Source of the DNA: Bifidobacterium breve
GTDB lineage: Bacteria; Actinomycetota; Thermoleophilia; Solirubrobacterales; Solirubrobacteraceae
Assembly (NCBI GenBank): GCA_945881845.1
Contig: CAMCVN010000018.1
Coordinates: forward strand, 1-40,643
Length of the DNA: 40,643 nt
Direction: 5' to 3'
A program made the position numbers and the translations under genes. Each line of letters starts with the position of its first letter. Within the stretch, counting starts at the first letter, position 1. Shown piece by piece: positions 15,747-21,930 of the stretch. Below the pieces are notes generated by a model. The model was not told the DNA's origin. It did not search any database and saw nothing but the letters and a program-made list of their open reading frames with translations.

Positions 15747-16499
15747 ATGCCAACGACAAAGAGCCTCTACGGACGACGCCTACCCGGCTACGCGATCGCA
15801 ACAGCAATCGTGCTGACGGCGGCAATCGCGCTGGCCTTCTTCTACGCGCCGATCGAGGCTGATCAAGGCTTCTCGCAGAAGATCTTCTACATCCATGTTC
15901 CGCTCGCGATCGTCACGCTCGGTGGCTTCGTCTTCGGCGGGATCTTTGGCATCCAATACCTACGCAGCGGCGACACGCGCCACGACCTGCGCTCCTACAC
16001 GGCAATCCACCAAGGCTTGATCTTCTGCATCGGCGCGCTAATCACAGGCTGTATCTGGGCCAAGGCGGCTTGGGGTCAGTGGTGGGTTTGGGATGAACCG
16101 ACGCTGGTCTCATTCCTGATCGTCTTCCTGCTCTATTGCACCTACCAGCCGCTGCGCTTCTCGATCGAAGACCCAGAGCGCCAAGCGCGCTACGCAGCCG
16201 TCTTTGCCGTCGTCGCCGGTGTCTTCGTGCCGGTCAACTTCATCGCCGTGCGGCTCGCCAGCCCCCTGATCCACCCGCGCGTACTCAGCAGCTCTGGCGA
16301 TTCGTTGCCGGGCGAGATGCGAATCGCCTTCTACAGCGCCCTGGTTGGAGTTGCTCTGCTCTTCATCACGATCTGCAAGTACGAAATGGCCTCCAAGCAC
16401 AGCCGCGCTCAACTGGCCGCATTGCGCCGCAGCCTCAGTGACGAGAACGACGAACCGGCAGCCGTTCGCACCGCTGCCCCTAGGATCGCCATTAAATGA
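15747..16499 (+). CDS. ccmC: Heme-handling protein CcmC (WWD domain)
   Basis: A 250-residue six-helix membrane protein of the HMP/CcsA superfamily. The tryptophan-rich heme-binding segment reads WAKAAWGQWWVWDEPTL near residues 104-120, and flanking histidines occur in FYIHVPLAI (His50), TAIHQGLIF (His88) and SPLIHPRVLSS. It is expected to present heme to the chaperone CcmE on the outer face of the membrane. CcmC rather than CcsA fits the length and the neighbours ccmA, ccmB and a ccmD-like gene. No ccmE, ccmF or ccmH is in the window. Confidence 0.9.
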   Translation: MPTTKSLYGRRLPGYAIATAIVLTAAIALAFFYAPIEADQGFSQKIFYIHVPLAIVTLGGFVFGGIFGIQYLRSGDTRHDLRSYTAIHQGLIFCIGALITGCIWAKAAWGQWWVWDEPTLVSFLIVFLLYCTYQPLRFSIEDPERQARYAAVFAVVAGVFVPVNFIAVRLASPLIHPRVLSSSGDSLPGEMRIAFYSALVGVALLFITICKYEMASKHSRAQLAALRRSLSDENDEPAAVRTAAPRIAIK

Positions 16500-16687
16500 C
16501 CAACACACTTCCGCCCAACACAGGCTACGTCGCCGCCGCCTACCTCGTCTTTCTTTTCATCCTGCTGATCTACATCGTGATCATGGCGGTCCGCGCTGCG
16601 CGCGTGGAGCGTGAGCTGGCTGAACTGCTGACGAAGGCAGAGCAGCGAAGCCCAAGCGATGCTGCGGCCGAAACGAGCCGTCAATGA
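16496..16687 (+). CDS. ccmD: CcmD-like single-pass membrane protein
   Basis: A 63-residue protein with one transmembrane helix (YLVFLFILLIYIVIMAV, about residues 17-33) followed by RAARVERELAEL, a positively charged amphipathic helix. That plan, and its place between ccmC and hemA with four-base overlaps on both sides, matches CcmD, the small subunit that releases holo-CcmE from CcmABC. Sequence identity in this family is low, so the call leans on position and topology. Confidence 0.75.
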   Translation: MTNTLPPNTGYVAAAYLVFLFILLIYIVIMAVRAARVERELAELLTKAEQRSPSDAAAETSRQ

Positions 16688-18039
16688 GCGAACTGCTTGC
16701 AATCGGCATCTCGCACAAGACGGCGCCGGTCGCGCTGCGTGAGCGCGTCGCGCTGACCGAGATTGAAGCCGAACGCTTCGTCCGTGAGCTGGTCGCGAGC
16801 GAGGAGCTGCGCGAAGCCGTCGTGATCTCAACCTGCAACCGCACCGAGGTCTTCATCGTCGCGCGCAACTCGGTTGACGCCGAGAGCGTCCTGCTGGGCA
16901 AGCTCGCAGCACGCGCGGGAATCCGCCCCACCGAGCTCGTTGACATCGTTTACTCGCCGCGCAACTGCGACGCCGCGCGCCACCTCTTCCGCGTAACGGC
17001 CGGGCTCGATTCGATGATCGTCGGCGAGAACGAGGTTCAAGGCCAGGTCCGCCGCGCTTATGAGGGTGCGCTGGCAGCCGGGACGACCGGCCCGTTCACA
17101 AACCGTCTCTTCCGCGCCGCGCTCCAAGCCGGCAAGCGAGTGCGCACCGAAACGGCCTTGGGGACGGCGCGCGTCAGCATCCCTTCGATCGCCGTCGCAC
17201 TTGCCGAGGAGACGATCGGCGAGCTGAGCGAGCGCAGCGTCGTTGTGATTGGTGCTGGCGAGACCGCCGAGCTGACGGCCCGCGCGCTCAGCGAACAGGG
17301 CGTGACGACAATGTTCGTCGCCAACCGCCGAATTGAGCGCGCACGCGAACTTGCTGAGCGTTACGGCGGCGACGTTGGCTCACTCGACGAACTGCCGCAG
17401 CGGCTGATCGACGCCGACATCGTCGTCGCTTCGACCTCTTCACCGCACCCAATTATTGGCGTCAGTGAGCTCGAGATGATGATGGAGTCGCGCGATGGCC
17501 GCGCACTGCTGCTGATCGACATCGCCGTGCCGCGCGACATTGAAGACGGCTGCGATGAGATCCCCGGAGTGCGCGTGCTGAACATGGATGACCTTCAGAA
17601 CGCAGCCGCCCGCAACCTGCAAGTGCGCGAAGGCGAGCGCGAGCAGGCCTCGGAAATAATCGAGGATGAGATCGAGCGCTTCTCTGGCTGGATGGCTCAG
17701 CAGGGGGCTACTCCAACGATTGCGGCATTGCGTGAGCACGGCTCGTCGATCGTTGAGCAGGTACTGGCCGAAAACGATGGCCGCTGGGAGAGCGCGTCCT
17801 CGCGTGACGTGGTGCGCGTTGAAGCGATCGCCCGCGCTGTGATGCAGCGCCTGCTGCACGAGCCGACGATCCGCACGAAAGCTTTGGAGCAGGGCGGCGG
17901 CCACGGGCGAATTGCCGTGCTGCGCGAGCTCTTTGGCCTCGACGAAGTGCCAGAAGAGGCTGCCGGAGCGAGCGCCGCTGCCGCTGAAGCCGACCTTGGC
18001 CAGGCCGCGGAGGTCCGCCCGCTGCGGCGCGAGTCGTGA
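16684..18039 (+). CDS. hemA: Glutamyl-tRNA reductase
   Basis: A 451-residue enzyme that reduces glutamyl-tRNA(Glu) to glutamate-1-semialdehyde with NADPH, the first committed step of C5-pathway tetrapyrrole synthesis. The N-terminal GISHKTAPVALRERVAL and STCNRTEVF (nucleophilic Cys51) are complete, GENEVQGQVRRAYE is the tRNA/substrate segment, and VVIGAGETAELTARALSEQG is the NADPH Rossmann motif. A helical dimerisation domain and an Ala/Glu-rich tail of about 25 residues follow. It overlaps ccmD and hemC by four bases each. hemL and hemB are not in the window. Confidence 0.96.
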   Translation: MSELLAIGISHKTAPVALRERVALTEIEAERFVRELVASEELREAVVISTCNRTEVFIVARNSVDAESVLLGKLAARAGIRPTELVDIVYSPRNCDAARHLFRVTAGLDSMIVGENEVQGQVRRAYEGALAAGTTGPFTNRLFRAALQAGKRVRTETALGTARVSIPSIAVALAEETIGELSERSVVVIGAGETAELTARALSEQGVTTMFVANRRIERARELAERYGGDVGSLDELPQRLIDADIVVASTSSPHPIIGVSELEMMMESRDGRALLLIDIAVPRDIEDGCDEIPGVRVLNMDDLQNAAARNLQVREGEREQASEIIEDEIERFSGWMAQQGATPTIAALREHGSSIVEQVLAENDGRWESASSRDVVRVEAIARAVMQRLLHEPTIRTKALEQGGGHGRIAVLRELFGLDEVPEEAAGASAAAAEADLGQAAEVRPLRRES

Positions 18040-18902
18040 AGCTCGGGACCCGCGGCAGCGCACTGGCGCTGGCGCAGGCAGGAACCGTGGCGGCAGCTAT
18101 CGACGGGGCTGAGCTGGAGACGATCACGACCTCCGGCGATCGAGGCTTCGATGCCAGCGACGACAAGGAGCGCTGGGTCCGCGAGCTCGACGAAGCGCTG
18201 CTCGATGGTCGCGTCGCCCTCGCTGTTCATTCGGCCAAGGACCTGCCGGCAAAGCTCGCCGACGGAATCGTGATTGCCGCGACGCCGGCGCGCGCGAATC
18301 CTTTTGACGCACTCTGCGGCGCCGACTCACTGGCCGCGCTGCCGCCGGGAGCGCGCCTTGGCACCAGTTCGCTGCGCCGCTCGGCGCAGCTGCGGGCACT
18401 TCGCGACGATCTACAGATCAGCGAGCTGCGCGGCAACGTTGACACGCGACTGGCCTCGCTTGAAGGCGATGATTACGAGGCGATCGTGATCGCAATGGCC
18501 GGGCTTGAGCGGCTTGGCCGCAGCGGCGAGGCCGGCGCGCTGCTCGATCAGATGATCCCCGCCGCTGGCCAAGGAACACTGGCGATCACGGCACGTGAAG
18601 GTGACGCTGACTCGATCGCACTGGCGCTCGCGCTCAACGACGACGGTGCACACAGCTCGCTTACGGCCGAGCGAGCACTGATCGAAGTGCTCGAAGCCGA
18701 CTGCCACACGCCGGTCGGCGCCCACGCAACCTTCGCTGGCGGAGTGATGACGCTGGCGGCCTTCGTCGGGCGCCCTGATGGTTCAGCTTGGCTGCGCGAC
18801 GAGCTGACTCTGAGCGACAGCGCGAACACGCCGGAGGCGCTCGGTCGCGAGCTCGGCGAACGAATGCTGACGGCCGGAGCCAACGAGGTGCTGGGCCGAT
18901 GA
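18036..18902 (+). CDS. hemC: Porphobilinogen deaminase (hydroxymethylbilane synthase)
   Basis: A 288-residue enzyme that polymerises four porphobilinogens into hydroxymethylbilane. LGTRGSALALAQA opens the fold, the catalytic Asp69 is in HSAKDLPA (usually HSMKDLP), Arg-rich substrate-binding text is LGTSSLRRSAQLRA and LRGNVDTRLASL, and Cys223 in EADCHTPVGAH anchors the dipyrromethane cofactor. GTG start, overlapping hemA by four bases. At 288 residues it is slightly shorter than the usual 300-320. Confidence 0.95.
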   Translation: MKLGTRGSALALAQAGTVAAAIDGAELETITTSGDRGFDASDDKERWVRELDEALLDGRVALAVHSAKDLPAKLADGIVIAATPARANPFDALCGADSLAALPPGARLGTSSLRRSAQLRALRDDLQISELRGNVDTRLASLEGDDYEAIVIAMAGLERLGRSGEAGALLDQMIPAAGQGTLAITAREGDADSIALALALNDDGAHSSLTAERALIEVLEADCHTPVGAHATFAGGVMTLAAFVGRPDGSAWLRDELTLSDSANTPEALGRELGERMLTAGANEVLGR

Positions 18903-20368
18903 GCGCGCTTCCCGGAACTGTTTACCTCGTCGGAGCGGGCCCTGGCGACGAAGGGCTGATCACTCTGCGCGGCGCCGAGCTGCTGGCCAGCGCCGACGTG
19001 ATCCTCCACGACCAACTGATCGGGCCTCGCGCGCTCGAAGCTGCGCGCAGCGACGCAGAGTTGATCGACGTCGGCAAGATCGGCGGCGGAAAGCAGGTGC
19101 CTCAGGAGGTCACGAACGAGCTGATAATCGAGCACGCCTTGGCCGGGCGCAGCGTCGTCAGATTGAAGGGAGGCGACCCGTTCGTCTTTGGGCGCGGCGG
19201 CGAGGAAGCGATCGCCTGCCTTGAGCGCGGAATCGCGGTCGAGGTCGTACCGGGTGTAACTGCGGGGATCGCAGCCGCGGCCTACGCCGGCATTCCCGTA
19301 ACGCAGCGCGGCGTCTCCAGCGCCGTCGCGTTCGTCACCGGCCATGAGAACCCCGACAAGCCGGAGACGCAGATCGACTGGCCGGCGCTCGCCGCCTTCC
19401 CTGGCACGCTCGTCTTCTACATGGGGGTACGTAGCCTTGGCCGGATCGCCGAGGCTCTAATCAGCGGCGGCCGCCCCGGCGAGCAGCCAGCGGCAGTGAT
19501 CGAGCGCGGAACCTTCCCAGCGCAGCGCGAAGTCGTTGGCACGCTCGAAACGATCGCGCAGATCGCTGAAGAGGCAGAGATCAAGGCGCCTGCGATCACC
19601 GTGATTGGCGATGTCGCAGCGCTCGGCGAAGAGATTGGATGGCGTGATCGTGCGCAGCCGCTGGCTGGCAAGACGATCGCCGTTACGCGCGCCCGCGCCC
19701 AAGCCAGCGCACTGGCCGCGCGGCTCAGCGCGCTCGGCGCCGAGGTCGTCGAAGCACCGGCGATCAAGATCGAGCCGCTAAACCCGGAGCTGCCTGACCT
19801 AGCTCGATACGACCTGCTCTGCCTGACCAGCCCGAACGGCGTTGAGCAGCTATTCGCGGCGCTCGGCGATGCGCGCGATCTAGCCGGGCTGACGGTCGCA
19901 GCGATCGGCCCTGGTACGGCGCGGGCGCTGCTCACTCACGGAATCAAAGCCGACGTCGTGCCCGACCGCTCGATCGCCGAAGCACTCGTTGAAGCGCTCG
20001 TTGACGTTCCGATCGAGCGGGCCTTGATCGCTCGCGCTGAAGAGGCACGCGACGTACTGCCCGACGCGCTCCGCGCGCGCGGCGCCGAAGTTGACCTGCT
20101 TGCGCTCTATCGAACCGTTGCCGAGCCGCTCGACGACGCGGCCCGCGCGGCGGCGCTCGGAGCCGACTACGCAACCTTCACCTCGGCCTCCTCGGCGCGC
20201 TTCTTTCACGAGGCTGCGGGAACGCTCGACGGGCCGCGACTGATCTCGATCGGCCCGGTCACGAGCGAGCAGCTGCGTGAGCTTGGCTACGAGCCAGCGG
20301 TCGAAGCGAGCGACCACACGCCGGATGGTTTGGTCGCTGCGCTGATCGCCGATGCCGCGACAAGGTAG
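18899..20368 (+). CDS. cobA-hemD: Uroporphyrinogen-III C-methyltransferase / uroporphyrinogen-III synthase fusion
   Basis: A 489-residue two-domain enzyme. Residues 1 to about 245 are the SAM-dependent CobA/SUMT methyltransferase: VYLVGAGPGDEGLITLRGAELL, VRLKGGDPFVFGRGGEEA, PGVTAGIAAAAYAGIPVTQRG and FVTGHE. Residues from about 250 are HemD, which cyclises and inverts ring D (LAGKTIAVTRARAQASALAARL, LLCLTSPNGVEQLF, FTSASSARFF). HemD sets the common tetrapyrrole branch point and CobA pulls its product to precorrin-2 for siroheme or cobalamin. ATG 18899 overlaps the hemC stop by four bases; the frame could open at 18788 but that segment lies inside hemC. Its TAG stop doubles as part of a promoter-like hexamer. 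Confidence 0.94.
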   Translation: MSALPGTVYLVGAGPGDEGLITLRGAELLASADVILHDQLIGPRALEAARSDAELIDVGKIGGGKQVPQEVTNELIIEHALAGRSVVRLKGGDPFVFGRGGEEAIACLERGIAVEVVPGVTAGIAAAAYAGIPVTQRGVSSAVAFVTGHENPDKPETQIDWPALAAFPGTLVFYMGVRSLGRIAEALISGGRPGEQPAAVIERGTFPAQREVVGTLETIAQIAEEAEIKAPAITVIGDVAALGEEIGWRDRAQPLAGKTIAVTRARAQASALAARLSALGAEVVEAPAIKIEPLNPELPDLARYDLLCLTSPNGVEQLFAALGDARDLAGLTVAAIGPGTARALLTHGIKADVVPDRSIAEALVEALVDVPIERALIARAEEARDVLPDALRARGAEVDLLALYRTVAEPLDDAARAAALGADYATFTSASSARFFHEAAGTLDGPRLISIGPVTSEQLRELGYEPAVEASDHTPDGLVAALIADAATR

Positions 20369-20371
20369 GTT
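20366..20371 (+). promoter_or_regulatory. -10 hexamer TAGGTT sharing the cobA-hemD stop codon
   Basis: The stop TAG (20366-20368) begins TAGGTT, which ends six bases before ATG 20378 of a 12-codon reading frame. This predicts a separate leaderless transcript for the SAM hydrolase-birA pair. Confidence 0.4.
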
Positions 20372-20377
20372 CGGGCG

Positions 20378-20416
20378 ATGGAGATCTCTACCCGCTCCGA
20401 CGCGGGGAGCCGCTAA
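20378..20416 (+). CDS. Possible 12-codon leader peptide upstream of SAM hydrolase
   Basis: ATG 20378 opens a 12-codon frame (MEISTRSDAGSR) ending in TAA at 20414-20416, followed by GCG and the main ATG 20420 in the same frame. The spacing from TAGGTT is that of a leaderless start. The GGGGAG ribosome-binding site of the main gene lies inside it. It could be a regulatory leader, a coupling device, or a chance frame. Confidence 0.3.
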   Translation: MEISTRSDAGSR

Positions 20417-20419
20417 GCG

Positions 20420-21217
20420 ATGTCGCGTCCGGTCACCTTTCTAAGCGACTACGGCTACGAAGACGAATACGTCGGCGTCTGCCACGCCCTGATCGCTCAG
20501 CGCGCGCCCGAGAGCCGGATCTTCGATGTTACGCACGGAATCGAGCGCCACGACGTGCGCAGCGGCGCCTTGATCCTACGCCGGTCGCTTCCCTACTTTC
20601 CTGCCGGAGTTCACCTGGCTGTCGTCGACCCTCAGGTTGGCGGAGAGCGGCGTGGCGTCGCCGTTCGCACCGCCGACCAGGACCGCGTATTCGTCGCACC
20701 CGACAACGGGCTGATCTCACTCGCAGCGCAGCGCTTCGGTGGAATCGTCGAAGCGGTCGATATCGCGGGCACACCGCAGAGGCTTGAACCGACCGCCGCG
20801 ACCTTCCACGGGCGCGACATCTTCGCCCCAGTGGCGGGGCACATCGCTGCCGGCGGTCACCTCTCCGAATGTGGAACGCCGATCGACCCGGACGAACTGG
20901 TCGTGCTCGAAATGCCGCTCGCGAGAGCCGAAGCAGACCAGCTGATCGCCCACGCGCTGACGATCGACACGTTCGGCAACGTCACGCTCGACGTTGAGCA
21001 CGAGGAGCTCGCCGCCTTCGGCCTGCGGCTCGGTCAACTGCTTTCGGTCAACGGCAGCGATGTCCCCTACGTGAGCAGTTACATCGACGTCCCGGTCGGG
21101 TCGCTGCTGGTTTACGAGGACGCTTACCGCTCGCTCGCTGTCGCCGTGAACCGCGGCTCGGCTGCCGAGATGCTCGGCTTGTCGATCGATGACGAGGTCC
21201 GCATCACTCCGCGATGA
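20420..21217 (+). CDS. S-adenosyl-L-methionine hydrolase (DUF62 / SAM hydroxide adenosyltransferase family)
   Basis: A 265-residue member of the DUF62 family related to fluorinase and chlorinase. Characterised housekeeping members split SAM to adenosine and methionine with water or hydroxide. The N-terminal FLSDYGYEDEYVGVCHALI holds the family Asp, DPQVGGERRGVAV and FVAPDNGLISL are conserved, and FHGRDIFAPVAGHIA is the typical mid-chain block. Nothing suggests halogenase activity. GGGGAG lies ten bases before ATG 20420, and an in-frame 12-codon reading frame ends just upstream. It follows the SAM-using CobA domain and overlaps birA by four bases. A link to SAM or adenosine balance is inference. 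Confidence 0.85.
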   Translation: MSRPVTFLSDYGYEDEYVGVCHALIAQRAPESRIFDVTHGIERHDVRSGALILRRSLPYFPAGVHLAVVDPQVGGERRGVAVRTADQDRVFVAPDNGLISLAAQRFGGIVEAVDIAGTPQRLEPTAATFHGRDIFAPVAGHIAAGGHLSECGTPIDPDELVVLEMPLARAEADQLIAHALTIDTFGNVTLDVEHEELAAFGLRLGQLLSVNGSDVPYVSSYIDVPVGSLLVYEDAYRSLAVAVNRGSAAEMLGLSIDDEVRITPR

Positions 21218-21930
21218 GGAAGCTCGGATCGCCGCACCTGCATTTGAAGTCGGTCGGGTCAACTAACGAGCGCGCGAGCGAGCTGGCCGCCGCCGGGGCG
21301 CCGCACGGCACGCTCGTCAGCGCCGACCACCAGAGCAGCGGCCGCGGCCGGCAAGGCCGCGACTGGATCGCGCCTGCTGGCAGCTCGCTCCTAATCTCGC
21401 TGCTGCTGCGCGACCCGCCGGAGCTGCTTCCGCTGACCGCAGCCGTCGCCGTTGCCGAAGTCTGTGGACCGGCGGCGCGAATCAAGTGGCCAAACGACAT
21501 CCTGCTACCTAGTGCGGGCGAAGCCCCAGCAAAGGTCGCCGGAATCCTTTGCGAATCACGGCCGCAGGAGAACTGGGCGGTCGTCGGCATCGGCCTCAAC
21601 GCAGCGCTTGATCTTGAGCTGCTGCCAAGCGATCTGCGCGCAGGAGCCGCAACTCTGGGACTGCGCAGCGACGAGCGCTGGCCGCTGATCCAGCAACTGC
21701 TCGGCGCTTTCGAGCAGAGCCTGGCGCTCCCGGCTGAAGCGATCTTGGCGCAGTGGCGGGAGCGCGACGCGCTGCTCGGCAAAGAGATCAGCTGGACCAC
21801 AGCTGAGATGCCACAGAGCGGAACGGCGACGGGGGTTAATGCAAGCGGGGCGCTAACAGTGCGGCTACCCGATGGCTCAGAGATCGAGCTTAATGCCGGT
21901 GAGGTTCACCTCACCGCGGCGGCAGATTAA
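21214..21930 (+). CDS. birA: Biotin--[acetyl-CoA-carboxylase] ligase (no repressor domain)
   Basis: A 238-residue class I biotin protein ligase that makes biotinyl-5'-AMP and biotinylates carboxylase carrier domains. The biotin-binding loop is GRGRQGRDW, followed by SSLLISLLL, the catalytic/ATP block IKWPNDILL and AGILCES, with a C-terminal SH3-like cap (GTATGVNASGALTVRLPDGSEIEL). There is no N-terminal helix-turn-helix, so it is not a BirA-type repressor. It overlaps the SAM hydrolase by four bases and the convergent helicase by four. Confidence 0.93.
   Translation: MRKLGSPHLHLKSVGSTNERASELAAAGAPHGTLVSADHQSSGRGRQGRDWIAPAGSSLLISLLLRDPPELLPLTAAVAVAEVCGPAARIKWPNDILLPSAGEAPAKVAGILCESRPQENWAVVGIGLNAALDLELLPSDLRAGAATLGLRSDERWPLIQQLLGAFEQSLALPAEAILAQWRERDALLGKEISWTTAEMPQSGTATGVNASGALTVRLPDGSEIELNAGEVHLTAAAD

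Noticed and set aside
20420-21217. Fluorinase or chlorinase
   Set aside because: DUF62 text is of the housekeeping SAM hydrolase type and no halometabolite genes are nearby.
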